Positions 1 through 13,400 of a stretch of DNA of 64,000 nucleotides are shown in pieces. A program made the translations under genes and the position numbers. The stretch lies in contig JAKCOZ010000003.1 in NCBI GenBank assembly GCA_022605955.1, positions 59,706,179 through 59,770,178 on the forward strand, written 5' to 3'. The notes under the pieces were generated by a model. That model did not search any database. It saw only the letters and a list, made by a program, of their open reading frames with translations, and had not been told where the DNA came from. The stretch is from Rallus limicola (Eukaryota; Chordata; Aves; Gruiformes; Rallidae). Position 1 is the stretch's first letter. Each line of letters begins with the position of its first letter.

Positions 1-402
1 AAGTGGATCTGGCTAACACTTGGCATTTTGCATATAAACCTTTTCAGGAAAGAGGGAGCTAGACATCTTGCCACCCAGAAATAATTACTATGCCCAATGG
101 ATCATAATCTTTAATTATGAAAAATGTCATAATAGGGCTAGATATTAAAAAAGAAAAAAAAAAATCTGCCTTCCCATATGAGTCATGCAGATCTACCATA
201 TTAAGTTGGTAGACTCATATTGTAGATTTCTTTGTGGGAGGTGGGATGAACAGAGAGAGAAAACTTTTTTTCTCTCTATGAATTCACAAGGGCCAAAAGA
301 AGCATCAGTTAGTCATGAAATGTAAAAGTCATAGGCCTGCATATACATACCAGCATGACTGGTAAGAGACAGCAAAGAGTGGGAAAGATTAATAAACCAA
401 TT

Positions 403-421
403 ATAAATAAATAAATAAATA
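403..421. repeat. (TAAA)n microsatellite
   Basis: About four and a half perfect TAAA units lie in AT-rich DNA. This is an ordinary simple repeat and may vary in length between individuals. Confidence 0.8.
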
Positions 422-2153
422 CTTATCATAATCCTCAGAACTATATCAGGAGCTGCTACTTTGAAATAAAGATCATACTGAATGCTCTCTCTGTCTCTTA
501 GGCTGCAGATTTTAGGAAATACTTCTTACCTTGTTACGAGGCCAAACTAAACAAATTCAATCATAGTGTGCTTTTTTACCCGTTTTTACAAATACACAAA
601 ATAAGATTCTAGTTAAAAATAAGATGGACCAGAAAAAAAATTATATTAATATTAAGATGCTGATATTTGCTGACACTGTACAATACCACTTATAAAAATA
701 TTTTTAACTAAACATTTACAAGAATACCTTTTCCTGAAACTAAGTCAAGACCTTTTGTCCCTGTGGAGAGGACTTTGTATGGACAGGGATTTGCTTTATC
801 ACTTTGATCGAATTATTTACTTACTAAATAGAATGTTTTGGTAAAGTATTGGTAACCAAAAGTGAATATGTGGCTTACCCACCAACACCAAGTCATATAT
901 AACACATGTATGCATATATATACACACATAAAAGTCCCCACTATTTTTCTATGGTATTTTACTATTAGGGGCTTCAAGCACATTTCTCTAGCTGTGGAAA
1001 GCCGTTTAGTCTTCAAGGCTTCCTTGATGATTTGTAAAACAGCAAAATCAAAGTAAGTTCCCTGATGGTTTGTTCGCTTGGAGTACAATTTGCAGTGGGT
1101 TTGACCTTGGTGACTGAACAAACAGAAGAAAGAATTTTTAAAGAATGGTTATATTTCTGATATCAAAGTACATATAGTAAACCTAATATATGGTCTAGAC
1201 TTCAGAGTTTTGTTGGGCTATTGAGCTGGCTTGAGAGAAACAAAATCATACTATGGAGACAGAAAAATATGCCAGCAAAGACTCAAGCAGAGATGCAGCT
1301 ACTGCCACATAAACAAGTTTTAGCAGTTTCTAGTACCGTGTTTCCCAGGCCCAGTAAAGCTATCATAGCAGAAACCTACCAGTACAGACTGTTCCCATGC
1401 AGGGTTCTGCAGTACTGTCTTCAGATGTTGATAGAACCTGATGGGTAAAGGTCTTAAACCTAGACCTAGTAGGTGCACACATGCCTTCTGCTGAAAATAA
1501 AATCAGAAGGCTGAGCTAGGCATTTTCTGTATTACATAAGATGATGATTTAAACAGGGTCCAGAAGAGACAACAGAGTGAAAGAGCCTTGAGATAGCATG
1601 CTGTCACCTCAGCTGCCTATGATTAACCCATATGAAACAAGGGTTTGCCTGAGTTTTCCATCTGATGTCAAGAATAGAGGATGGAGGTACCTCTAATCAC
1701 TGGTGAAAATAAATATTTCTGAACTTCTTTTCAAAGGCTTGTCCTGCTAACAGAAAGACACAGAATATTTGGGAAGGATAGGCATTCAGGAAGGACTGCC
1801 TCCTTATCCTCCACCAACTCAACCTCTACAATATGCAATAGCACAGGGAATTGTGGAGCTGCCTTAACACTTACACATCAGAAGAGGATTTAGGTAAAGC
1901 TGCTTTTTGTCTATTAATAAAGACAGAAAGAAAGGTTTGTGACCTACATAGGAAGAAAAATCATGTAAGGTTTATGCACATAATCTAGCTGTCATGTGAA
2001 TTACTAGGATCCTTGAACAAGAGATATCCACCAAATTTTTTAAACATGGTAACTGATTTTTTTATATCCAGAGGGAAACAAAGGGATGAAAATTGATTGC
2101 AATTCCCTGGAAGCCATCCTGGACAAACAACAGAGGAGAGTAACATGCTGGGG

Positions 2154-2193
2154 AAAATTCAAACTGAGGTTTGAATGCCTCAGTTTGAATTTT
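2154..2193. repeat. Perfect 16-bp inverted repeat (hairpin)
   Basis: The arms at 2154-2169 and 2178-2193 are exact reverse complements (left arm AAAATTCAAACTGAGG) around an 8-base loop, TTTGAATG. The 13-mer TTTGAATGCCTCA also occurs twice in direct orientation (2170-2182 and 2191-2203), so the loop plus right arm overlaps a 21-bp-spaced duplication. There is no flanking transposon. It is either a local duplication/inversion scar or a small stem-loop. Confidence 0.75.
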
Positions 2194-2392
2194 GAATGCC
2201 TCATCAGCTGGCTAATGGCATTAGGGGTCCCCTTCAACAGTCACTGTTAGCACTTAAGCAGAAGAGGAATAGTAGTTTGGGAACTGTCTTATATACTAGA
2301 CCTACTAGGACATTAGCAGAACTGTATAAGAAACAGTCAGTCTTTCTTGTGTGTGTTTCCACAGCACCTCCTTGCATGAAAAAATGCTGTTA

Positions 2393-3040
2393 CATAGAAT
2401 CATAGAATCATTAACGTTGGAAAAGACATCCAAGATAATCTAATCCAACCTTTCCCCTACCACCCATATTACTCACTAAACCATGTCTCTAAGTACCTCA
2501 TCCAACCTCTCCTTAAACACCCCAAGGGACAGTGACTCCACCACCTCCCTGGGCAACCCATTCCAATGCCCAGCCACTCCTTCTGAGAAGAAATTTCTCC
2601 TCATTTCTAACCTGAACCTCCCCTGGCACAACTTGCAGCCATTCCCTCTCTCCTGTGGCTACTTATCTGCGAGAAGCTGACCCCAGCTCTCCACAGCCTT
2701 CTTTCAGGTAGTTGCAGAGAGTGATAAGGTCTTGCCTTAGCCTCCTCTTTTCCAGACCAAACAGTAACAGTTCTCTCAGCTGGTCCTCATAAGACTTCTG
2801 TTCCAGACTCTTCACCAGCTTCAATGCCCTTCTCTGGACCCAATCCAGGGCCTTGATGTCTTTCATGTACTGAGGAGCCCAAAACTGAACACAGTACTCG
2901 AGCTGTGGCCTCACCAGAGCTGAGGTCAGGGGCATGATCACCTCCCTGATCCTGATGGCTACGCTATTCCTGATATAAGTCAGATGTCATTGGCCTGAGC
3001 ACACTGCTGGCTTATGTTCAGGCAAGTGTCAACAAGCACC
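2393..3040 (-). mobile_element. CR1 LINE, 5'-truncated, 3' end of ORF2 plus 3' UTR
   Basis: Read on the minus strand, this copy ends at 2393 with two units of the CR1 octamer (ATTCTATG ATTCTATG). The interval 2663-2941 encodes 92 residues of the reverse-transcriptase C-terminus, with [15 protein letters not shown] and a [16 protein letters not shown] block typical of CR1 ORF2. Upstream on that strand, 2942-3040 still matches CR1 with a small deletion, so the insertion is truncated near 3040. CR1 copies are usually truncated this way by incomplete target-primed reverse transcription and make no target duplication. The frame is open over about 90 codons, so the copy is moderately young, but it lacks the catalytic domains and is inactive. 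Confidence 0.95.
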
Positions 3041-6000
3041 ATACTCTGCTAATTAATTATTGTGATATAATTCAGCATAAGTTGTCTGCAATTATAATTC
3101 TGCGTTTTATACACAATAGTCAAAGCTTTCATCTCTGTTACTTTTTCCCTCCCTTTCAATTTCTTTTAATCTTTTATTCTCTAGACATAGGACAACCTCT
3201 TCAAAGACACTAACCATCTGTATCACTGATTCTGCTCCAATAGCAGGTTTACAGTAGACATGAATTTGGAAAAATAACAAATGCTAACAAGGTCTGAAAA
3301 ATGATGATGCACATGAATCTGTGCAAACAAAAGGGGTTCACTATGTTATTCATGGAGGAGTTGCATCCTTACTGTCTGAAAATGCGCTTTAGAAAATAGA
3401 ATATTGCATGTCACTACCAGCACCGCTGTACAAATGCAGACTTTGCCATGCTTATTCAATGAATTGGTTGTCAAGTCTTCAAATAGCATGGAGGAGAAAT
3501 TCCACTTATCATAACTAAAAGGATCAGAACTCAGTTCCTTGGTTTGTATTTCTTTGAAGTAGTATTGCACTGTCTTCTGAGCTTTGTACATTGACTGCCC
3601 CTTTGACTGCTTGAGGATGGCACCACTATTAATTTTAGACATTCTTTTATATTGGTCTTGAATCAGGTTGGCAACCCAGCAATGCAAATGTAGGTCAGTA
3701 ATGACAACAGAGCATCATTCCCAAGCAAAAAGTTTAACTTTAGTACCACTAGTATGATTCAGACCAAAAAGCCCTCTATCCAGTAGTTCATCTCTGAAAG
3801 TAATCAGTAATGTACAGCCAAGGAAAAGGATTGTATGTGGAGGTCAAGTGTTAAAAAGATTCAGTGAAACACCTTGTCTGGTGTTGGCAGTTGGGAGTTC
3901 ATGGACTTTCTGAGCCAGGGTTTGCATCTGAACCACTGAATACGCTTAATGTCTAGTTGGCAGGAAGAACTACTAATGTATCTTTGGTAATATTGCCTGT
4001 ACATTAAGATTGTACCATCATACTACTGTATGCAAAGCTATGTCAAGCATGCCATAAATTTAGTCTCCCTCTACACAACTTTTAGGATGTTTTGTGATCC
4101 ATTTGCTTGAAGAATTTAATCAAAAATGAGGTGTTTACAGAAAATCTTTCATAACAGCCATCCAAACTTGTTCTTAGGTGTTGAAATGTCATGCAAGTCT
4201 TTTTTCATGTTTTCCTTCATGCAAAACCAAAATATATGGAATTTGAAAACTGCACTCTTAAAAAGGTGCTTTTATATATCCTGTGAGCCTTCTGTGTTTA
4301 AAATTAATGTCTGGGTGAAGGTAAGGAAAGAATAAGAACCGAACCATTACTAGGACAAAGCATGTTTTTTCCCCAGTGTTTTCAGGGCGACTGTTATCTG
4401 TATGATTGCAAAAGCTATCCCAGGTTGTTGCACCCTTTCTTTGCTCCCCATGGAGATTTGGGTGGATTCACTCCACTCAAAACAAACTTGTTCCTCAACC
4501 CATAAGAGATAACTTTTGTAATTGTACAAACAAACATCGGAGTGTAAATCCTGTTCTGATAAAGTTGAAGTGTCAATTCTGTGAATGAAACTTCACAGTA
4601 TGTTCTTTTGAGCAGTTATAAACAAGATATGAATATTGTATCTGACATAACAAAATCTGTACCTCATTCACAGCTTTTGCAAGGAAAATAAAACCTTCAC
4701 ATCGTTACACAGGGGACTTCTTGGAATTGCAGTCGGAGATGATGATTATGGGGAAACTAAGACTAATAAATGCTTTATTGTTTTGATGGAAATCAGCCAA
4801 GAAGGCAGATAAAAGACTTAAGAAGAGCTAGCTAGGAAACAAATCAGAGACCTAAATGACCCTACTGGAAAAATAAATTCTAGAATTTAACATCTGGTTC
4901 TTGCAGTTGTCAACTCACTCAGCAAATGGCTGGACTGATTAGCTGCTTGTCTGCAGAATACAGGGAAGGGAGTAAGGATCACATCATATCAACAGTAGCA
5001 GGCAGCGCCAAGTGAATGCTCATAATCTACAGTGATATTGCTATAGGTAGCAGGCAGCATTGTCTAGATAAAGACTAACATTTAAAGGTTGTGCCTGTGC
5101 TTCAATGTTACCCCTCTTGTTGGTGCAGCTACATAAACATTAAAAAATGATGAGTTGATTTATAAATAAATGGATGTGAAATCTTACTTAAGTGTCACAT
5201 GAAACATTTAGTAGCAAATTACCTTGGACTTTATTGCAAACCTGAGGCCATGCTTATGCAGGTCACAAACTGTTCTTCAAAAGTTTCCAGGCGGTTTGGG
5301 CTGATTTATGGTCACTGTCTTGGTCACTTAGCTCAAAACCACATTTTGATGCAAAACCACAACCAAGCCAATGAGTCTGAAGAAGATTTTTGCTCAAAAC
5401 AAAACTTCAAAATACAGGATTTGATAAACCCTCTCTAAGTGGAAGAGAAATACTTTCACCTACATGCCCCAAATGCCCAAGAAACCTAACACTTCACCTG
5501 TATTTACACCATGCAATAAAGGACATTAAGGGAATTGTTACACATGAGAAACCTGAGATAATAAACCAACTCAGTGCAGTTTGGGCCTTACCAGTCCTTG
5601 CAAGGTGTATAGCAGGTATGGTATCAGGGACACAGTTTGGGGACTGCTTCCAGACCCCAGCTGTCCTTCCCCCAGATCAGTATTGGTTTCTATCCTGACA
5701 AGGTCCTGAGGTTTTTGGGGACAGGATCCAGAGTGTTACATACATTAGTAGCACAGGTGACTCAGCTATTACTCAGCATTGCATGGTATTTTTCAATACT
5801 AACTAGTGAAGAACACAAACACATTTTCTTTGTTATTTGAAGAGTAAGGGGAGTTCAAGTCATTTTGCTTTGTCACATGAAGTGTAGTTCTATGTTTGGA
5901 GTTTGTTTTTGTCACCACTAATCTATCCTGTCTCCAGGAACAATGAACAGTAGGTCTACCTAGAGGTACAAAGCCCGAAAGTCTGGTGGGATCACTGTCT

Positions 6001-7005
6001 TCTTGCATTACTGATCATTCCCACCTCTCAGCACTTCAGCATATTTTGCTTGCAAATACGTGTTATTCCAGTGTAGAAACTGGGCACTTTTAGGGGTCTT
6101 TTGTAACATTTTCTTTTCTGAAAAGCAGTCTTCTTCCCTAGATACTCAGCAGCAAATTAATGGACCAGGTTTTGACAGTGCAGTGGTTAATTCAAACAAG
6201 AGACAGAGTGCTATGTATGCACACATTCCCGCATGCATCCAGACACACTTGACTGTTATACTGTCAAGATTCTTGATAATCAACCATCTTGAAAGGATAC
6301 TGGTATACTTCCAAACCTCCTCCATTAAAATCCAGGGAATCGAGCCCCAGAATGAAGACTTTTTTGGGACAGCAGTAACAGAGAAATAGAACTGCCTTTT
6401 TGTCTGTCCAGCTTATTTTCTGTGAACCGTATTGAATGCCATCCAGACATTTCCATAGGAGCTGATTTTACTTCCACTGGATTTCAATGTGATGGTTGAC
6501 TTAGAAAGCTAATCTGTTTGCAGCATTCATTTTTACAAACATAGCTACATTTAATTCTTTGCATTTTTAAATTTTGTGCTCATGTGGCTCCACAATAGCT
6601 TCATCAGTTCAAGATGCCTTGACATAAACTACATGGATCTCTTCAGGCTGAATCTTGATTTATAAAATCCAACTGAATGATATAGTTCTAACTGGGGGCA
6701 GACTATGGCTTGAGATCGTTTATTAGAATTTCATTCTTTATCTTGTCACTTCCTACAGTTCCGGAAATCATCATCCTTTCTATAACAGAAACATGTGCTA
6801 CTGCACATTTTAACCGTAAGTGCTACTGGACGAAGCTCAGAAACCCATCATTTATACTCCATCCTAGGTTACAATGACAGCAGTTGGCTATCAGGAGGAA
6901 TTTCAGAGTGGAATTTAAGTGACTTGCATTTTTAGGACTAGCACAGGGACCATAGAAGGGTACTTTGGGATATTTGAGTCTTGACTATGAAGTAAAGTAC
7001 AACTG
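3041..7005. other. Unique non-coding DNA
   Basis: Nearly 4 kb without a recognisable gene or transposon. A 12-mer, GTAGCAGGCAGC, occurs at 4995-5006 and again at 5047-5058, a minor local duplication. Open frames of 102 to 113 codons here have no family resemblance and are within what chance gives in DNA of this composition. Confidence 0.6.
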
Positions 7006-7468
7006 TATTCAGCACTGGTGAGGCCACACCAAAGACATTGAGGTCCTGGAGCGTGTCCAGAGAAGCACAGGTCTGGTGAAGAGCAGCTGAGGGAACTGGG
7101 GTTGTTTAGCCTGAAGGAGGCTGAGGGGTGGCCTTATTGCTCTCTGCAGCTCCCTGAAAGGAAACTGGACCTAGGTGGGTGTTGTCTCTTCTCCTGAGTA
7201 ACAAGTGTTAGGATGAGAGTCAGTGACCTGAAGTTGTGCCAGGGGAGGTTTAGATTGGATAGTAGGAAAAATTTTTTCACCAGAAGGGTTGTCAAGCACT
7301 GGAACAGGCTGCCCAGGGAAATGGTGGAGTGACCCTCCCTGGAGGAATGGGAGACGTGCATATGTGGTGCTGAGGGACATGGTTTGGTAGTGGACACAGA
7401 GAAGTAGGGTAACAGTTAGACTTGATCTTAACAGTCTTTTCCAACCTAAATTGCTCTACGATTCTATG
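7006..7468 (+). mobile_element. CR1 LINE, 5'-truncated with internal deletion
   Basis: The plus strand carries CR1 ORF2 end plus 3' UTR. It starts in the CAGCACTGGTGAGGCC block, lacks about 50 bases of the following EYCVQFW region, and continues through GAGCGTGTCCAGAGAAG, the CTGGAACAGGCTGCCCAGG block and the final AGTCTTTTCCAACCTAAAT. It ends with one octamer (ATTCTATG) at 7461-7468. The reading frame is broken by indels. It is a dead fragment in ordinary intergenic DNA. The 3' UTR type, with a GGGACATGGTTTGGTAGTGG segment, resembles the copy at 27.6 kb and differs from those at 14.5 and 47.3 kb. Confidence 0.93.
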
Positions 7469-10400
7469 CTTCACATTCATTCATTGTGATTACTGAATTT
7501 GAGAAATCATTGACTTGGATGGAATACATGAAACCTTTGGGTTTTCTGGGACTATTTCACAGCTTGCGCTGGGCAATGAAAATGGAAAAAAGTGGATTTA
7601 AAGAAACACTGGGGTCTTGCACTCTCATTAAAATTCTTTTGTAAAACTAAAGCATACCATTTCATTAAACAAAATAACTGCATAGGCTTCCCCATATGTT
7701 ATTTTCTTTCAAGGTTGATGCATGTAAAAAAATCTGTATTGCATTAAATAGGAAGTGAATGTAAATATGACATATGGAAATCTTCCAGATGATTGAACTG
7801 TAAAATACGATTTAATGCTGCTGAATATTTCTCCTCTCTCTTAGCTAACAGCATGCATTTCTATATAGAGGGAACAAAACCTTTTCATGTGTTTATTTTA
7901 AAGAAACTTAACCAGCACTTTTAGCAGAAAAATCTCATCCTATTTCTGAATTGCTGTCTTGGGATTTTTTACTAAAATTAAAAGACAAATAATTACTGTA
8001 ACATGAGATCTAATTATGATCTCGTTCAATCAGTGTATATCACAATCAATTCCTCTGAAGTGAGAGAAATTCAACTGATACAGAAGTTACAAAGTTAGGG
8101 TCAATTCCATTGACTTCAGTACAGTTACCTCTGACCTGGCTCGGTGTGAGATCAGATTCAGTCCAATATGGATAGACTTGTGCATTCAATTTAACTCCAG
8201 GAATGGGCTTGAGAAAAGAAAGTTTAAATCCACCACCACACTTCCAAAAAAACAGGGTGTTTAGAATGATGATTTAGAGATTGACAGTAAGAAAAAATAG
8301 TAACTATCTTTAAGTTCAGGATACGTGGATATAGAAACATTTCTAATGACTTCATTTTAAAATCAAGTACTGCCAAATCAGCACCCCTGTTTTTACTGCC
8401 AGGGCCTAACAGCATGTCTCTGGATTTCCACTGTATGAGAAACTAATACATAAAGTAGAGCATATGCTTGAGGTGTGATCAAAATTATCTGCTGTTGCAG
8501 AAGAAATCCAGAACTCTGGACTCAATTCTTGGCAAGTAAAAACCTTTTGATTCATCTTTATACCAAAAACCTAGTGTTGACATTAAAGAAGGGTAAGATG
8601 AATAAAGTTTGGTGCTCTAACGCTTCTGAGTGTTCAGCATGGGGGAAGCTGACAAAGCTGGCTAAAGGGGTGGAGGGATTTGGTGGTACAGAGGTCTGAA
8701 CTGGATCATCACATGCAGGCAGGTTTCTGTATTTCCTTGGGCCTCCCCCATTCCTACAACTACCTCCAAATTGCACTGTTTTTTGAAGTTTAAAACCATT
8801 TCAATAAGTCTTTTCCACTTTTGGTTTCTGATTGCATCTAAAGTGCCAAATGTCTTATGGAAGGCAGCTCTCCTCTCAATTTATTCAAGATGTTTGAATA
8901 CATTTTAAATCCATATGGAAACCCAACCGAAGTATAAAGCCTTTGGAGATTTGCACCTCATTACATCCCTACAGGTTCCAAAAAAACCAGTGCCAACCCA
9001 CCTACCAAAGTTGTGAACACGTCTACCTCACATTGCACACTTGTTACATTAAAACAGGGATCAGGCTGTTAATAAAGATCTTGTTGTCAGTAGAGCATTA
9101 TGGACACCTACGTAAAGATGCACATTATTCTTTTGTTCCATTTTATTATTTTTAGTGCATATCAGCAAAATCAGGAGGGAATGACGACTTGTGATTTCCT
9201 TGCAGTACTCGTGCTAAGGATTCTTACTGGAATCATGCAGAAGGAAAAGAACAAAACACAGCACATCTGCCATTTTAGCCTGACCCAGGAATGGCCAGAC
9301 ATCAAAGTGAATTCAGACCTTTTCTCTCCTCTCATTCTCATATGGAGTGAATTTCCAAATGAAGGAAATGAAGAACAAAGTGGAGGCCAGGTGACAGTCT
9401 GGTCATGACTGTATAATCATAGTAAGGCAGTGTAGGGAACATGCTGCAGTCTTCAAGAGGTTGTACAGTGCAACATAAACATGGCATTTTCCCTGGAGAC
9501 TCTTAATGTGTTGGAATGGCAGGAGTTCTGAAACCCATTAAGGCTTAGACTGGTGAGAGTTTAAATTCCTGGAAATCCACATAGCTGGAGAGATTAAAGA
9601 GCTAAATCCAGACAAAAAGCTGCCTACAGGATAGGAATTGAGTGATAGGCCAGCAACCTATTCCTTAAAAAAATAGTAATATGATAAGGCTGCCATTCTG
9701 GCAAACAGCATGATAGATACAGATGGCAGAGTTCTTTTTAAAGTCTCCAGGCAATATTTTATGGTACCAAAAAAAACCCCAAAACACCACCTTAGAGTGT
9801 ATACAGTAACTATAGACTTAGCTTGGTGTGTTTTTTGAAGTTTGCTTGCTTTCATATTGTAGCAGTAGGATGTATAATTTGAGATATAAAATAAATAGGT
9901 GATTAAGATGTCATATTAGTTTTACTTGTTTTTTTTTAAAACTTCCATAGAGAAGATTTATAGACAGAACAAAATACAAAAGGAAAATATTATCCCAACT
10001 GAAGTCTTCAATGAATGTAGATTGTTTGCATCTGTTGTGTTGCATGATACTTCACTGAATGACCGATCACTGAGAAGATCAAGAGGCAGCAAGTGAACCA
10101 AACAGGAACTCCAGAAGTGTAACAGAAGGGCCCTCTGAGACCATCTTACCCTGCTGCAATTATCTCCTGTTACTACACAAATGCCAAAGTGCATTCGAGT
10201 CACTACCAAAACAAAATGTCAAGAAAAAGCCAAGATGTTTATTTTCCAAGCTGGAGGTTCTGCCCCAGGAAAGTAACCCTCTGAATGACCCTATTTTTCC
10301 TGACTGTATCAAATGACAGATGTAGGTGTAGGGTCATGACATATGATAGGCACTGGATCTGAAGGGTGACATTTCTTCATCATGAAATGTGATTCATAGA

Positions 10401-13400
10401 AGTTAACTATTTAAAAAATTGTCTGCATCTCTTAAGAATCTGATTATGCTTAGGCTTTTAAAAAGGTTCCTGGGAAGTGAAGATGGCCAGTGAATGTGAA
10501 ACAAGTCACTGAGAAAAGCCTCAAGGGATATGTCTGCATTGAGCCTTGGCTTTAGCCTCTTGAGACAAAAACACATCAGCCTGGAGTCTGGTCAGTCTAT
10601 ACGTGATGCTATGGTCTTTTGAGAGAAGGCAACCACAAGGTATGAGCATCATCCCTGCTCAGCACTGCCTGGCAGAAGCCTGAATCTCGCAGGACTTCTC
10701 CCTCAGCTTGCCCTGCACTGATTCTGCTTCTCTTCAGGGTCTGAGGGACAGGAGCTGACTCCTTCCCCAACCACAGGCATAAGTTACACGTAGCTTCTTT
10801 TTTTTCCTATTTGTTTTAGTTTGTGCAGTGAAAATCAGATTCACACTGTCCTGCTCTTCATGGCAAAGGCTTTGGGTTGGGGGGGAGTACTTTAGTTCTA
10901 TTTAATTTTGAAGATTAATTTGAAGTTTTGTGTTATGAAATATGCTAAATTTAACTCAAAACTGAAACAGTCATTAATGGCTTAGCTACTTTCTTCTCTT
11001 TCCGGACTTTGATTAGAAGAAGGTTCATGGTGATGACTTTTCATCAATATTAAAACAGAGGAGAGTGAACACCATTTGGATGTGTGGGGGTAAGGGGTGG
11101 GTGAGAGGAAAGTTGTCTCTATAACCTGTGTAAGGCACCAAGGAGAGGAACCCAGGCTGTGGGAGGCATTTATGATCCATTCAGCATCTGCAGCAGCTGA
11201 CTGGCAGAAGCCCATGAAATTTCTAGAGGAAACCTATAGAACTGAGAAGTTGACTGAACAAATTCTAAGTCACGTTTTGGTTTAACTCTTTCAAAGCACT
11301 GCCTGGGTTTAACTTGAAAGAAGCAAACCCCATATTTGTTTTCCACTGTGTTCTTTTATCATTTCTCAGTAACACAGCTGGACAAAAACAATTTTTCTGG
11401 AATGATGGAATTGAGAAACAGAACTGTTTGGCTTTAGATCACCAAGTTGAACTGGAAAGGGGCAGAGCATATTAAGAATTAGTGTTTGTTCCAGGCTACA
11501 TATAGAATTAATTAGTAGATTCAGTTTTGCTCTCAGTGCAGAAAGATAAAAAATATCACTACCATGACTTAAGCCTTTGTTGGCAATCCCAGCAGAACAA
11601 GATAGGTCAAGTTTGAAAGCAAATGAGTGGGGTGGGGAGGGAAATTCCCTCTCATTCCTACAGGTGCACTATCTAAGCCAGCATTGGAGCACACAGAGGA
11701 GGCAATATGAGGACATTTGTGCTGCCAGAACACCAGCTGGATCTCCTCTGGGCTTAGCCAAAAGACCTGGATACACAAATTCAGGTTGGAATGGCCCTAA
11801 AACACTTCATTTAAAGATAACAGATCTCCAGTGTCTGTCACCGGAACTACTGAGGCTTCCCAGATATCCACTGGGTCCTGGGAAATTAAAACGGAGTGGA
11901 CTGCAAATGGAGTAATCCTGTCTAGCTCCAGAATGCAACTGAGCACTAAGCACGGTGCATTTTAATTGCATTTGACAAAAGGAACGCTTTCAGCACATTT
12001 TTATCAGTGGCTGTTTTTTATTTGCTCATTTGTAAGGTTGCTGATATTAAGTTCATCTTAAGGCAAACATTCACTGTACGCTGATAACAAACTTGGGATG
12101 CTTTGCATCTGATAGCGATAAAGTTACCCCTTTCTTCCACAAAGTACAAAACATATTTGTTTTAGCTAAGGTTGCCTAGGAGTTAATGCTATTTATCTTA
12201 CCATACAATGAAGAACAAACTTCATTAAGCTACAGCAAAGAAAAAGCTATATAAAAAGTTTTGTGTGTGACACTAGGAAATCTCTGAATCACTTCTATGA
12301 ATGCTATCAGGACAGAAAGGTAAATACTGGATGTTTTCCATGTGAAAAGCCTACAATTTCACACATTGCATCTTTAGAAATTACCGTTGTGTTTGAAAGC
12401 CAGTGGTCATTTAATACTTACAGTAAAATGTTTTGAATATTAATTATAATGAAGAAGAAAGGACTACAGTGAAAACTCCCCAGCTGAATTTTATATTTTA
12501 TTTTGTGTTTTACAGATTATTGTTAACAGACGGCTGTTTCCAGGAATGTATCCATTCAAAAATCATGCCAAAACTGAAACTATTCTAATGCAGAAAATTT
12601 TTGAACCTAAGGGGATTTTTCAATGAGAGCAGTATAGGGCGTATTCAATATATATATTTGTGTTCAAATGCCTATCTCATATACCTATATAAATAGCTAT
12701 AATAAATGTTTATTTAAACACACTTTAAGCCTGGTCTGTTTGTGTCTGTTTAAATCAACAGAAAATAACACTTAAGGTCCAATTTTCTTGGTTCAGCATA
12801 CGCATTAATTATTTTCCTTAAATATTTTGTAGCATTTGCACTAAGTGTGCTGTTTTATTAATTAGACCTGAAATATGCTTCCTTGAGAGGCAGAATTAAG
12901 TAGATGTAAACTGGCCAATTAATTTCAAAGTTTTGAGAAAATATTCCACATTTTAGGAAAAAAAAAGGATTGTTTTATCTAAATCTAATTGAAAAGGTGA
13001 CTTTGACATACTTTATCTAATCCTACTTATTTAAGAAAATAAAGGTGCTTTATAACTTTCCAGCTCTCTGGCATTAGAATGCTTGCCAAGTTTTTCTTGG
13101 CTAACGCTGTGGATAATTATTTTCCAACTATGTGCATTTTAGCACTTAAACCACAATATTTACCTACATAACAGCTACAGAGAGAGTGCAAGTTTCCTCA
13201 AATCAGTGTGGCCCAGGCATTTTTGTGATTAAAAGCCATAACAATAAGAAACCAATACATGTGGTAGCTGTTCCAATCAAAAGTATGGATTTTCAGATCT
13301 GTGTAAGCAGAGACATGCCCTAATGTGATTTACACTGGTGTTACTGAGATCAGAACCCAGCCCAGAATGTTTCTTTAATTCTAGACATTTTAACAAGCTG

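Larger units (their letters stand above)
1..2392. other. Unique AT-rich non-coding DNA
   Basis: No gene, RNA gene or recognisable transposon is visible here. The open frames are all under about 105 codons, lie on both strands and resemble no family I know. The stretch holds a TAAA microsatellite at 403-421, a TA/CA-rich simple patch around 893-930 and, at its right end, the hairpin at 2154-2193. It is probably intergenic or intronic. Absence of a gene is a judgement by eye, not a search result. Confidence 0.6.

Noticed and set aside
11085..11107. G-rich GGGGGTAAGGGGTGGGTGAGAGG as a G-quadruplex
   Set aside because: Only three runs of three or more G; the fourth is GG, so it fails the strict pattern.
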